Origin: PALSA-612 sp963765295
GTDB taxonomy: Bacteria > Actinomycetota > Thermoleophilia > Gaiellales > Gaiellaceae
NCBI GenBank assembly: GCA_963765295.1
Contig: CAVXVO010000005.1
Location: 1,116,001-1,180,000, forward strand
Reading direction: 5' to 3'
DNA length: 64,000 bases
This document shows, piece by piece, positions 42,147-50,364 of this stretch. Position 1 is the stretch's first letter. Each line of letters begins with the position of its first letter. Position numbers and translations under genes: made by a program. The notes under the pieces were generated by a model. It was given only the letters and a program-made list of their open reading frames with translations. It did not search any database and was not told the origin of the DNA.

Positions 42147-42410
42147 TCAGACGCGCTCACGTGCGCCGACCGCTTGCTCCGATCGACCCTCGAGAACTCT
42201 CAGGTGCTCGGCCGCGAACCTGCCCGTCAACACCGCGACATGATCAGTGAAGTGCGCCTCCGCAAGAAGCACCTCGGAGACACTCGCGACCTCCCGGTGC
42301 ACCACCTCCGCCGGCAGCCTCGAAAACTGCTTGACCAGCTGCTCGTCCACCCGCTCGATCTGGAGATGAGTCTTGGCTGCTCGATCACTTGCGGAGAGCG
42401 ACTTCAACAT
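42147..42410 (-). CDS. Small protein with three-helix bundle dimerisation domain
   Basis: An 87-residue, all-helical protein: VDEQLVKQFSRLPAEVVHRE, VLLAEAHFTDHVAVLTGRFA. The pattern matches the small actinobacterial proteins with a three-helix bundle dimerisation domain, of unknown function. ATG 42408-42410 starts it. Codon use is less GC-rich than in genes to the left, marking the border of an accessory region. Confidence 0.65.
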   Translation of the reverse strand: MLKSLSASDRAAKTHLQIERVDEQLVKQFSRLPAEVVHREVASVSEVLLAEAHFTDHVAVLTGRFAAEHLRVLEGRSEQAVGARERV

Positions 42411-42661
42411 GTGGACCTTCCCTCAGCGTCGACGTGCATCGCCTGGCATTGACGCCGGCCCGGCCCGCACTGCTGAGTACGGCTCACTCGTGGGCCGATT
42501 GCTACGCCCTACCCTCGATTCCAGGCTACAGCTTTCGACTGGGCGGCCGATCCGCCCCGCCGATTACTCGCCGCAGCATGTGCGCAGCATCACAGGCCCT
42601 GCGAACATCGTCAACCGAAGTAAGGGCCATTCACGCGGGCGGTTCCACCCGAGTCGCTCAC

Positions 42662-43900
42662 TCACCGAGGCGACGTAACGGCGGTCGGCATGATGTGCCC
42701 CGCGGTAGGCCCGTTTCGGTCTTTGGAGTCGATTCGAGCGCGGTCCTTTCGTTTGAGCCGCAGGAAGGGCAGTTCGACGAAGTAGTAGGAGAGTGTTGCG
42801 ATCAGGATGGCGAGCGCGACTTCGGCTGTCACGGGTAGGCGGTGGAAGCCCCAGATGATGATCGGGTGCCAGAGGTAGAGGGCGTAGGAGATCTTGCCGA
42901 CGAACACCAGCGGTGGCAGTGCGAGCACGAACCCGAGCGGCGAGGAACCGTCTGTGACGGCGGCGAGGATCAGAGTGGCTACTCCGATCGCGAGCAGAGG
43001 CAGAAGCCCGAGGACGGTGCGCCAGGTCGCGTAGTACGGCAGGGTCAGCATCACGGCGACAGTGCTGACGCCGACGAACCAGAAGACGCGGCGCACGAGC
43101 GGGTGGGTCAGCGTTCGCGGGGCGTTGCCGCTTGTGAACCACAGCCCGGCGAGGCAGCCGATCAGGATCACGTCGAAGTGGCCGTCGGGGGCGAAATACA
43201 CGCGACTGAACGACGCAGAGGTCAGCAACAAGTGAACGCGGTCGACATTCAGAAACGCGATCAGGCAGATCACGCCAACTGAGAGCACGCGCCTGCTCAC
43301 CTTGGCGTGCAAGGCGAGGACGAGCGTAATCGGCCAGAGGAGATAGAACTGCTCCTCGGTCGCGAGCGACCAGAGATGCCCGACAGCGAGCGGCATCGCC
43401 GTGCCTGTCGCGATCAAGATGTTCTGGACATACAGCACGCCGTACAGCGAGCCGGTCAGCGCGCTAGAGAGCGGCGTCCCAGCGTGCGTGTGGCCGGAAA
43501 CAGCGACCTCGACGGAGCTCAAGAGGACATAGGCGAAGGCCGCGACGAACAGCGCCGGCAACAGCCTCAGCCCGCGGCGGAGATAGAAGTGGCCGAGCGA
43601 GATCCGACCATTTGCCTGCGCTTCCTCCACCAGCAAGGTCGTGATCAGAAAGCCGCTGAGCACGAAGAAGATGTCTACCCCGAGATACCCACCCTTGGGC
43701 ACCACATAGGCGTGGAAGCCAACCACGGGCAGGATCGCCAGTGCCCGCACACCGTCGAGCTGCGGCCGATACCCAAACCGCCGGTGCTGCTCGAGACCTG
43801 GCCGCTCACCAAGCGCCGCACTCCGACCGCGCCGTGAGCCGAGCAACGCGTCAGCCAGCGAACGCCACAGACGTTCGCCGCGACCGCGGAGGCCTGCCAC
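42662..43900 (-). CDS. Acyltransferase 3 family membrane protein (OafA/YrhL-like)
   Basis: A 412-residue protein with the acyltransferase 3 core: QLDGVRALAILPVVGFHAYV (catalytic His), GGYLGVDIFFVLSGFLITTL, FYLRRGLRLLPALFVAAFAY (Arg pair), and GHLWSLATEEQFYLLWPI. About ten membrane segments follow, ending in FVGKISYALYLWHPIIIWGF. It transfers acetyl or other acyl groups to extracellular polysaccharide or lipid-linked sugars. GTG 43898-43900 leaves a basic N-terminus of 45 residues. The C-terminal SGNH domain of the long form is missing. Confidence 0.9.
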   Translation of the reverse strand: MAGLRGRGERLWRSLADALLGSRRGRSAALGERPGLEQHRRFGYRPQLDGVRALAILPVVGFHAYVVPKGGYLGVDIFFVLSGFLITTLLVEEAQANGRISLGHFYLRRGLRLLPALFVAAFAYVLLSSVEVAVSGHTHAGTPLSSALTGSLYGVLYVQNILIATGTAMPLAVGHLWSLATEEQFYLLWPITLVLALHAKVSRRVLSVGVICLIAFLNVDRVHLLLTSASFSRVYFAPDGHFDVILIGCLAGLWFTSGNAPRTLTHPLVRRVFWFVGVSTVAVMLTLPYYATWRTVLGLLPLLAIGVATLILAAVTDGSSPLGFVLALPPLVFVGKISYALYLWHPIIIWGFHRLPVTAEVALAILIATLSYYFVELPFLRLKRKDRARIDSKDRNGPTAGHIMPTAVTSPR

Positions 43901-44048
43901 CCTCGTCGAGTCCCCGGCTACGGAAACAGCCCGCCCGGCGATCGAAGGACTCTACCCCGAGGATCAGACTCCGCGGATTGCCGCTATCCCGACTACTGAA
44001 GAGTACGCACGCCGCTTCCCGCGCACCGTGCCGAACTTGAACAAGTAA
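43896..44048 (+). pseudogene. Possible 3' remnant of a truncated gene
   Basis: A plus-strand frame without start codon ends at TAA 44046-44048 and reads convincingly as a C-terminus (GLYPEDQTPRIAAIPTTEEY, then ARRFPRTVPNLNK). A hairpin with a T-rich end follows at 44121, in the right place for its terminator. The upstream part seems replaced by the acyltransferase gene. I do not recognise the family. This is a weak call. Confidence 0.3.
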
Positions 44049-44120
44049 GAAGGGGCTTCCTCACGCATGTTGCCCCGTCTGTTGCCCCCCAAGCGTCACT
44101 CGCGACCTGCCCTAAAGCAG

Positions 44121-44146
44121 AGCCCCGCGAGAAGGCGGGGCTTTCG
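44121..44146 (+). terminator. Hairpin with short T run
   Basis: AGCCCCGC and GCGGGGCT arms (44121-44128, 44135-44142) around GAGAAG, followed by TTCG. It reads as a plus-strand terminator behind the possible remnant that ends at 44048. Confidence 0.55.
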
Positions 44147-44153
44147 CTTGAAA

Positions 44154-44186
44154 CGACGAGGGGGCCCTGGTAGGGCCCCCTCGTCG
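44154..44186 (-). terminator. Strong 15-bp hairpin behind the secreted protein gene
   Basis: CGACGAGGGGGCCCT at 44154-44168 pairs perfectly with 44172-44186 around a three-base loop. It lies 18 bases downstream of the minus-strand stop at 44204 and is followed on that strand by GTTTC. It may work in both directions. Confidence 0.7.
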
Positions 44187-44203
44187 GGTGTCATCAGGCG
44201 AGG

Positions 44204-44902
44204 CTACTTGCCGGTGTTCACGTACTGGATGCAGTCGCCCTGGTTCTTGAACGCACTGCCGTCTGAGCGGAAGACGTTCTGCCAACCGCCGTTCTTGCAG
44301 TCATCCTTGGAAGCCGGGGTCGGCGGCTCGTATGTGTACGTCGTGCCATTGACCTGCGTGTTGTCGAACTGCGCGGTCAGGTCAGCACCGAACCCATCGA
44401 CTACGAGGTCGATCCCGGTGACGGCGTCGTTCCCATACGCCACCTGCACAGCGCTCCAAGGCTCATAGAAGGTGCCGCCCAACTGCGACGCATCGACGAG
44501 ACTGGCCGGGGTTACCAAGTTGCCACTGCTCGTCCAGACATTCGGCGGGCAACCCGTGTAGCTCGGCGGGGGGCCGAGGTACACGAAGATGTTCCCTGAC
44601 GCGGTTCCAATCTCGAACCGGGGAGCGCCGCCGCCGCACGACCCGACAGTGAACTTGTAGTCGGTCGCGAGGTTGATGACCTGATTGACCGTCAATCCGG
44701 CCGGCACCGCGAAATTCACGCCACCGTACGGAGCACCTGACGAAGACCAACTGGCCTGAACCGCATGCCCCGAGGCGTTTCCAGGCGTAACGATCACGGC
44801 ATCGCCAAACAACGTGTAGCCCGGCGCCGCCGTTGCAACACCAGTCGCGACCGCGAGTCCGAGCAAACCCGCAGCCGCCGCCAAGCTCAAGAGCTTCTTC
44901 AT
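44204..44902 (-). CDS. Secreted protein with C-terminal Cys motif (KNQGDC type)
   Basis: A 232-residue protein. MKKLLSLAAAAGLLGLAVAT is a signal peptide with cleavage near TAA. The middle is a beta-rich domain (GYTLFGDAVIVTPGNASGHA, QVINLATDYKFTVGSCGGGA, LVVDGFGADLTAQFDNTQVN). The last 35 residues carry DDCKNGGWQN, FKNQGDCIQYVNTGK, a short two-cysteine tail seen in many secreted actinobacterial proteins. GGAG precedes ATG 44900-44902. Base composition is clearly less GC-rich than in the flanking genes, suggesting transfer. The role is unknown. Confidence 0.75.
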   Translation of the reverse strand: MKKLLSLAAAAGLLGLAVATGVATAAPGYTLFGDAVIVTPGNASGHAVQASWSSSGAPYGGVNFAVPAGLTVNQVINLATDYKFTVGSCGGGAPRFEIGTASGNIFVYLGPPPSYTGCPPNVWTSSGNLVTPASLVDASQLGGTFYEPWSAVQVAYGNDAVTGIDLVVDGFGADLTAQFDNTQVNGTTYTYEPPTPASKDDCKNGGWQNVFRSDGSAFKNQGDCIQYVNTGK

Positions 44903-45173
44903 GTATCTCTCCTTCTCTCCCGGGCGCGCCAAGGCCCGCCCAGGGCCGCAGTTCATATACGCACCGTCCTGGTCCCGCCCTTGGTACATCGTCAACAGGG
45001 GAAACTACGGTTTACGATGTTTTAGCGGGAGCGTCACCAGTCGGCTGTTGCCCGGTCGGTTGCGATGGGAAACCTCCCTTTGCCCCGATCACGGCCCGAG
45101 TTCGTCGGTCGTGTTGACATCCGCGTTGACAACCGAAGATCAGCTGGCCTTTGACGGCACCCCGACACGAACG
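44903..45173. other. 271-base intergenic region before tRNA-Ala
   Basis: AT-richer DNA without a convincing gene. GTTGACA occurs twice close together (around 45112-45131). It may be the edge of an element that used the tRNA as target, but I found no duplicated tRNA end to prove it. Confidence 0.4.
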
Positions 45174-45199
45174 AAAAAGGCCCTGTTTCCAGGGCCTTT
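45174..45199 (-). terminator. Intrinsic terminator of tRNA-Ala
   Basis: AAAGGCCCTG and CAGGGCCTTT form a 10-bp stem around a four-base loop, followed on the minus strand by a run of T. It begins seven bases after the tRNA 3' end. Confidence 0.85.
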
Positions 45200-45205
45200 A
45201 ACTCA

Positions 45206-45278
45206 TGGAGCTAGGCGGGCTCGAACCGCCGACCTCCTGGGTGCGATCCAGGCGCTCTCCCAGCTGAGCTATAGCCCC
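45206..45278 (-). tRNA. tRNA-Ala, anticodon CGC
   Basis: A 73-base minus-strand tRNA: acceptor GGGGCTA/TAGCTCC with one G-U pair, D arm GCTCAGCTGGGAGAGC, anticodon stem CCTGG/CCAGG with loop ATCGCAC (anticodon CGC, codon GCG), T arm GGCGG TTCGAGC CCGCC, discriminator A. CCA is not encoded. A terminator follows. Confidence 0.95.
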
Positions 45279-45290
45279 GCGCGATCCAGT

Positions 45291-45593
45291 TTAGCTATCG
45301 GCCGGGGCGGTTTCGGCTCCCGTGCCGCGTTTCTCGTCCAGCTTGCCGGCCTTGATCGTCTCGGCCATGTCCTTCGACTGCTCGCGGTAGACGGAGCCGT
45401 CGTCGAACTCGATCGCCGGGTAGTGGCGCTGGCCCGTGAGCTTCTCGAGGTCGTCGCGCTTGCTCCTGAAGAGCGGGCCTTTGACGACCACGTACTCGAC
45501 GCCGGCGTCGTCGAGGGCACTCTGCACCTTCCAGCACGGGTGGCCCTGCATCTTGATCCAGACGTTCGAGCACCGGTGGAGCTTGACTGCCAT
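45291..45593 (-). CDS. Glutaredoxin/GST N-terminal-like thioredoxin-fold protein
   Basis: A 100-residue protein with CSNVWIKMQGHPCWKVQSAL as the redox loop, then DDAGVEYVVVKGP, RDDLEKLTGQRHYPAIEFDD (the cis-Pro YPAIEF) and SVYREQSKDMAETI. This is the glutathione S-transferase N-terminal/glutaredoxin fold with one active-site cysteine (HPCW) and no second CxxC cysteine. It may bind a low-molecular-weight thiol or act in repair. AGGAGG precedes ATG 45591-45593. Confidence 0.75.
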   Translation of the reverse strand: MAVKLHRCSNVWIKMQGHPCWKVQSALDDAGVEYVVVKGPLFRSKRDDLEKLTGQRHYPAIEFDDGSVYREQSKDMAETIKAGKLDEKRGTGAETAPADS

Positions 45594-45639
45594 CTCGTCC
45601 TCCTGATCGCGTGACGGCGACCGCCTACGATAGCGCCGC

Positions 45640-46583
45640 GTGAGAGCACTACGCGTCCACGCGGCGGGCGATCTCCGCGTCGACGAGGTGCCGCCGCCCG
45701 AGCCCGCGCGACGGCGACGTCGTCCTCGAGGTCGAGGTCGCCCTGACCGGGAGCGCCGAGCGGCATGCGCTCGCGACCGGAAGCGACTCGCTGGACGGGT
45801 CGCCGGCGCCGCTCGGACGCGAACTCGCGGGCGTGGACACGCGGAACGGCCGGCGCGTCGTCGCCGCCGCGTCGGCGCCGTGCGGCCACTGCGCGCCCTG
45901 TCTCGCCGACCGGGAGGCGCTCTGCCGGCGGCCCGAGCAGCTCGTCGGCGCGTTCGCCGAGCGCGTGCTCGTCCCGGCCCGGATCGCGGAGGTCAACCTC
46001 CACCCCGTGCCGCGCGGACTCGATCCTGCCGTCGCGGCGCTCGTCGACCCACTCGCCTGCTGCCTCCATGCGGTCGAGCGTGCCGAGCTCAGGTCGGGCA
46101 ACCTCGTCGCGGTGCTCGGCTCCGGGCCGATCGGGCTCATGCTCTGCGCGTGCGTGACGGACGCGGGCGGCTACGTCGCCGCCGTCGGCGGACGCACCTC
46201 ACGGCACTCGCTTGCGGCCGCGTTCGGCGCGCGCCCCGCCGACCCGCACGACGCCGACGTCGTGATCGAGGCCGCCGGCACGCCCGAGGCTCGCACGGGA
46301 CGCGCTCGAGCTCGTCCAGCCGGGCGGCACCGTGCTCCTCGTCGGCTCGACCGGGCCGGGCGAGCCGATCGCAGCCGACGGGGAGCGGATCCGCCGGGAG
46401 GAGCTCCAGCTCCGCGGGACAGCCGGGCACGCGCCGCGCCACGTGCGCGCCGCGCTCGCGTTCCTCGCGAGCGGCGCCTACCCGTGGGAACGGCTGATCA
46501 CGCACGAGGTCGGGCTCGACGGCGTCGCCTCCCTGCTCGCCGACCCGCCGGACGACTACCTCAAAGCCGCCGTCCAGCCGTGA
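45640..46583 (+). CDS. Zinc-type alcohol dehydrogenase-like protein, with two frame breaks
   Basis: GTG 45640 starts RALRVHAAGDLRVDEVPPPE; after a break near 45708 follow CGHCAPCLADREALC (structural zinc cysteines), GLDPAVAALVDPLACCLHAV and the Rossmann motif VLGSGPIGLM; after a break near 46298 follow LVQPGGTVLLVGSTGPGEP and a normal end to TGA 46581-46583. This is a medium-chain dehydrogenase/reductase of about 313 residues; a clear GHE catalytic motif is not visible. Substrate unknown. A pair of hairpins separates it from the next gene. Confidence 0.75.
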
Positions 46584-46615
46584 GCGTGAGCCTGCTCATG
46601 CGAAGGGGAGGGGGG

Positions 46616-46674
46616 CTCGGGGGAACCGAGAGGTTCCCCCTTGCGAGGCACCGTGGCTCTGCCACGGTGCCTCG
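46616..46674. repeat. Two adjacent perfect hairpins between genes
   Basis: First hairpin: GGGGAACC and GGTTCCCC (46619-46640) around GAGA. Second: CGAGGCACCGTGGC (46644-46657) and its exact complement (46661-46674) around TCT. They lie directly upstream of GTG 46684 and differ in sequence from the REP family. They could be a terminator, an attenuator or a mobile palindrome. Confidence 0.75.
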
Positions 46675-46683
46675 GGAGAAATA

Positions 46684-47725
46684 GTGAGCGAGCGCGTCCT
46701 GACGGTGCGCGAGCTGAACCGCGCGCTGCTCGCGCGCCAGCTCCTGCTCGAGCGCGCCCGCGTACCCGTCACGCGCGCGCTCGAGCGGGTCGGCCCGCTG
46801 CACGCGCAGGGCGTCGAGTCGACCTACGTCAACCTCTGGTCGCGGATCGACGGCTTCCGGCGCGAGCAGCTCACGCGCGCGCTCGAGCGACGCACGGTCG
46901 TCCGGGGAAGCATGTTGCGCAACACGCTCCACCTCGTCTCCGGCCGCGAGCACCCGCTGTATCTGGGGGCTCTCCGGGAGTCGCGGCTGGCATGGCTGGC
47001 GCGCGCCTGGAAGCACGGCTACTCGGAATCGGAGCTCCGACGTGCCGAGCGTGTGGCACGGAGGACGCTGGCGGAACCCCGACCGTTCGCCGAGCTCGAG
47101 GCAGCGCTGGGCGGAGACAGATACCTGGCGATGGCGCTCAGCATGCGAAGCGGGCTGCTGACGGTCCCGCCGGCCGGCGTCTGGGGGTTCCACGGCCCCG
47201 CTCCCTACGCGCTGGCGGAACTGTGGCTCGGGACGGCTGCGGCGGATACCGGAGACGGGGCTCCGCCATCTCGTCCGGCGCTATCTCGCGGCGTTCGGGC
47301 CGGCGACCGTGAGCGATCTCTGCTTCTGGGCCAGCCTCCGCAAGCGAACGATCGCCCCGTTCCTCGACGAGCTCGACCTTCGCCGCTTCCGCGACGAGAA
47401 GGGCCGCGAGCTCGTCGACCTGCCGAGCGCGCCGCTGCCGGCGCCCGACGCCGCCGCCCCGGCGCGGTTCCTCCTGCGCTGGGACAACCTCTACCTCGGG
47501 CACGCGTCGGGCGAGCGCGACCGCATCGTGCCGCCCGCGTTTCGCAAGCACGTGTACACGGTCAACACCGTGATGCCGGCGACGTTCCTCGTGGACGGCT
47601 TCGTCGCCGGGACGTGGCGTCACGAGCGCGGCCGGATCGAGCTCGAGCCGTGGCGGCGGCTCACGAAGGCCGAGCGCGCCGAGCTGGCCGACGAGGGCGA
47701 GCGCCTCGCCGCGTTCATGGCCTAG
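46684..47725 (+). CDS. Winged-helix DNA-binding protein, AlkZ/YcaQ-like (HTH_42), with one frame break
   Basis: GTG 46684 starts LTVRELNRALLARQLLLERA, then VGPLHAQGVESTYVNLWSRI, RTVVRGSMLRNTLHLVSGRE, and after a break near 47250, AFGPATVSDLCFWASLRKRT, FLLRWDNLYLGHASGERDRI and VDGFVAGTWRHERGRIELEP. This is the three-winged-helix fold of AlkZ-like DNA glycosylases, which unhook alkylated or crosslinked bases; many actinobacterial members are uncharacterised. About 347 residues matches the family. Confidence 0.75.
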
Positions 47726-48267
47726 GAGATCGGGCCGCGCTTGCCCGCGACGAGCGTGGACAGGAACAGGCTGCCGTGCTCGCAGACAGGCGTGGGCGGG
47801 CTCACCGGCGCGAGCAGGGAGCCGCCGCCCGTCGGGGTCACGCGCAGCTTGTAGGCGACGAGCTCGCAGTTGCCCGGGTGCCCCTCGCCCGGCCCCGGAA
47901 CGTCCGGTGAGAACCGCGCCGTCGCGGCCGCGTAGCCGCCGGGTTTCAGCGTCACCTTGATCGCCGTCAGCGCGCCCCGGTGGATCGGCGTCACGCTCGT
48001 CGGGAGCAGCTTCCCGTATCTGCCGATCAGCCTGAGCCCCGGGATGCCCGAGACGAAGCAGGCCGACGACGAGCGGTTGCGAAGCTGCACGGTGTAGAGC
48101 ACGTTGCCGGCTCCCTGGCTGTTCGGTACGAGCAGGAACTTGCCGCTGAGGCTCTTGCCGGTACAGGCAGGGGCGTCCATCGTGCGGCCTGCCTGGCTCG
48201 ACGCCGCGGCAGCCAGGACGGCGACACCGAGGACGAGCGTCAGGGTGAGGAAGCGATGAGGGCTCAT
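47722..48267 (-). CDS. Secreted DUF4232-domain protein
   Basis: A 181-residue protein with signal peptide (FLTLTLVLGVAVLAAAASSQ) and a DUF4232 beta-sandwich: LQLRNRSSSACFVSGIPGLR-type pattern, LTAIKVTLKPGGYAAATARF, and cysteines at CEL and PVCEHGS that likely pair. Common in actinobacteria, often as lipoproteins; this one has no lipobox. Function unknown. Its stop overlaps that of the convergent winged-helix gene. Confidence 0.75.
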   Translation of the reverse strand: MSPHRFLTLTLVLGVAVLAAAASSQAGRTMDAPACTGKSLSGKFLLVPNSQGAGNVLYTVQLRNRSSSACFVSGIPGLRLIGRYGKLLPTSVTPIHRGALTAIKVTLKPGGYAAATARFSPDVPGPGEGHPGNCELVAYKLRVTPTGGGSLLAPVSPPTPVCEHGSLFLSTLVAGKRGPIS

Positions 48268-48298
48268 ACGGCGAATACGCCGCAGGGTAGCCCCCGCG

Positions 48299-49174
48299 TC
48301 ACAGCCCGGCCAGAGCATCGAGTCCCTCGCGCAGCCGCTCGAGGTGCGCCTCGGGGCCGTCGAGGTTCCCGCCGGTCGTGACGAGCGTCAGATGCGTCGC
48401 GCCGAGGCCGACCCACTCCTCGGCGACAGCCCGCCAGGCGTCCGGGTCGCGCTCCGCGAGAGAGATCCGCTGGTCGATCCCGAACTCGTCCCAGTCGCGC
48501 CCTGCCGCGGTCGCCCACTCGCGCATGTGCTCGAGCGTCGCCGGCCAGCCGCCTTCGAGCGGCCGCTGCGGGAAGAAGCCGTCCGCCGAAACGGCCGCCC
48601 GCCGCAGTGCCCGCTCTGCGGAGCCGCCGATCCAGATCGGAATCGGCTGCTGGACGGGAAGCGGGTTGATGCCGGCCGCCGTGACCGTGTGCCAGCGGCC
48701 CGCGAAGTCGAACACGGGCTCGGTCCAGAATCTCCGCAGCAGCTCGATCTGCTCCTCGAAGCGGCGACCGCGGTTCGAGAAGTCCATCCCGAGCGCCTCG
48801 TACTCGACGTCGTTCCAGCCGATCCCGAGCCCGAGCCGGAAGCGTCCGCCGGTGAGCAGGTCGATCTCCGCCGCCTGCTTCGCGAGCAGCGCCGTCTGGC
48901 GCTGCGGGGCGATCACGACGCCTGTGACGAGCTCCAGCCCGGGGGCGACGGCGGCGAGGTAGCCGAAGAGGACGAGGATCTCGTGGAACTGATCCTCGGC
49001 CCGGTAGGGGCCGGTCAGGTGCGTGTGCGTGTCGCGGTCGGCGCCGAGCACATGGTCGTAGGCCATCAGGTGGTCGAAGCCGAGCTCCTGGACGCCCTCG
49101 GCGTGGGCGCGGACCGCGGCCGGATCGGGGCCGATCTCGGTCTGAGGAAAGACGGCGCCCAGCCGGAGCGGCAC
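48299..49174 (-). CDS. LLM-class F420-dependent oxidoreductase
   Basis: A 291-residue luciferase-like TIM barrel: LRLGAVFPQTEIGPDPAAVR, FDHLMAYDHVLGADRDTHTH, VVIAPQRQTALLAKQAAEID, RFRLGLGIGWNDVEYEALGM and IPIWIGGSAERALRRAA. The set is typical of F420-dependent enzymes of this class. GTG 49172-49174 overlaps the TAG of the MBL gene by one base, so the two are probably one transcript. Substrate unknown. Confidence 0.85.
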   Translation of the reverse strand: MPLRLGAVFPQTEIGPDPAAVRAHAEGVQELGFDHLMAYDHVLGADRDTHTHLTGPYRAEDQFHEILVLFGYLAAVAPGLELVTGVVIAPQRQTALLAKQAAEIDLLTGGRFRLGLGIGWNDVEYEALGMDFSNRGRRFEEQIELLRRFWTEPVFDFAGRWHTVTAAGINPLPVQQPIPIWIGGSAERALRRAAVSADGFFPQRPLEGGWPATLEHMREWATAAGRDWDEFGIDQRISLAERDPDAWRAVAEEWVGLGATHLTLVTTGGNLDGPEAHLERLREGLDALAGL

Positions 49175-49842
49175 TACAGCCGCTCCACGCGCGAGCCGCC
49201 CACGATCGCGTCGCGCCCGTCGGCGAACCGGACCCACGCCTTGCCCTTGCCGTCGTAGTCCGGCGACCAGACGACGAGCGTCGCGTCCTCCCCGCCGACG
49301 CGGCACGGCTCGGTTCCCTCTGGGGCTGCGCCGCGCCAGACCGTCACGAACGGGTTGTGCTCCCACTCGCGGCCGATCGTCGTCTCGTCGGTGTGGCCGG
49401 GATACACGGGCAAGTCGTGCGGAAGCGCCATCAGCACGTCCATCACCGAGGCGCGGACTCGCGCGTAGTCGCCGCCTCCGACCGCGTCCTTGAACAGCGT
49501 GTCGCCGGTGAACACGCCCTCGCCGTCGACCACGAACGCGAGCATGTCGTCGGAATGGCCGGGCGTCGGCAGCGCCTCGAACGAGAGGCCGCCCGTCTCC
49601 AGGCTCCCCTTCACGATCGGGATGCCGAAGCGGGAGACGAGCTCGTCGTCGCCCGCCACGTGGTCGTGGTGCGCATGCGTCGTCAGCAGGTGCGTGACGG
49701 TCAGTCCCTCGAGCTCGACCGTGGCGATGAGCGGGGCGAGAGGCGCCCCGGAATCGACGAACACCGCCGTCCCGCCCGGCTCGTCGTAGACGAGGTAGGC
49801 GTTCGAGAGCCAGCCCGGATCCATGCTGCGCTCGACGATCAC
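49174..49842 (-). CDS. MBL-fold metallo-hydrolase
   Basis: A 222-residue beta-lactamase-fold enzyme with metal motif THAHHDHVAGD (HxHxDH), GHSDDMLAF with the next His, FTGDTLF with the bridging Asp and YPGHTDETT with the last His. This is a glyoxalase II-like thioester or ester hydrolase. It starts at GTG 49840-49842 and is coupled to the LLM oxidoreductase. Confidence 0.85.
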   Translation of the reverse strand: MIVERSMDPGWLSNAYLVYDEPGGTAVFVDSGAPLAPLIATVELEGLTVTHLLTTHAHHDHVAGDDELVSRFGIPIVKGSLETGGLSFEALPTPGHSDDMLAFVVDGEGVFTGDTLFKDAVGGGDYARVRASVMDVLMALPHDLPVYPGHTDETTIGREWEHNPFVTVWRGAAPEGTEPCRVGGEDATLVVWSPDYDGKGKAWVRFADGRDAIVGGSRVERL

Positions 49843-49932
49843 GCCGGGAGGCTACTTGTCGGGACTCGGGTCACGGAGGACGACCCGCCGTCGGCCATGG
49901 CTCTCCTCCGAAACGGCTCCTACACTCAGGGC

Positions 49933-50241
49933 GTGGCCACGAATCACCGTCTCCCCTGGTGGGTCTGGATGCTGCCCGCGACCGCGTCTGTCTGCGCGGT
50001 GCTCGCCTGGACGATCTGGGGAGGGACGCAACGTGGCACCTGGGTCGGGGCGCTCCTGATCGCGGCTACCGGGCTCCTGGTCTATGCGCTCTCGCTCGAG
50101 GCGCTTCCCCACGAGCGGCGCGGCGTCGTCGCCGCGACCGAGCGGGGCGTCGTCGCGATCTTCCTCGGGCTCGCGGCCGGCGTCGCCACGTTCCTCGTGG
50201 CCGGGCTCGGCTACTACGTCGCGTACCGCCCCTTCGGCTGA
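49933..50241 (+). CDS. Small membrane protein, three TM segments
   Basis: A 102-residue protein from GTG 49933 with segments VWMLPATASVCAVLAWTIWG, GALLIAATGLLVYALSLEAL and GVVAIFLGLAAGVATFLVAG. No known family is recognised. It precedes the PAP2 gene by 124 bases on the same strand. Confidence 0.65.
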   Translation: MATNHRLPWWVWMLPATASVCAVLAWTIWGGTQRGTWVGALLIAATGLLVYALSLEALPHERRGVVAATERGVVAIFLGLAAGVATFLVAGLGYYVAYRPFG

Positions 50242-50364
50242 ACCCGTCGCGCGCGGCGCACGAGACGCGGTAGGATCGCCGCGCGGAGGCGAGCTCTCCG
50301 TGGGGAGAATGGATCACGTCGAGGAGACGAAGCCTGCCGTGATCGCGGCAGCGTCGAGAGCGAG

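Noticed and set aside
42842..43837. Plus-strand frames opposite the acyltransferase gene
   Set aside because: They are charged, antisense shadows of a clear acyltransferase 3 gene.
45206..45278. An attachment-site duplication of the tRNA-Ala 3' end
   Set aside because: I found no second copy of the tRNA end in the window, so no att pair is claimed.
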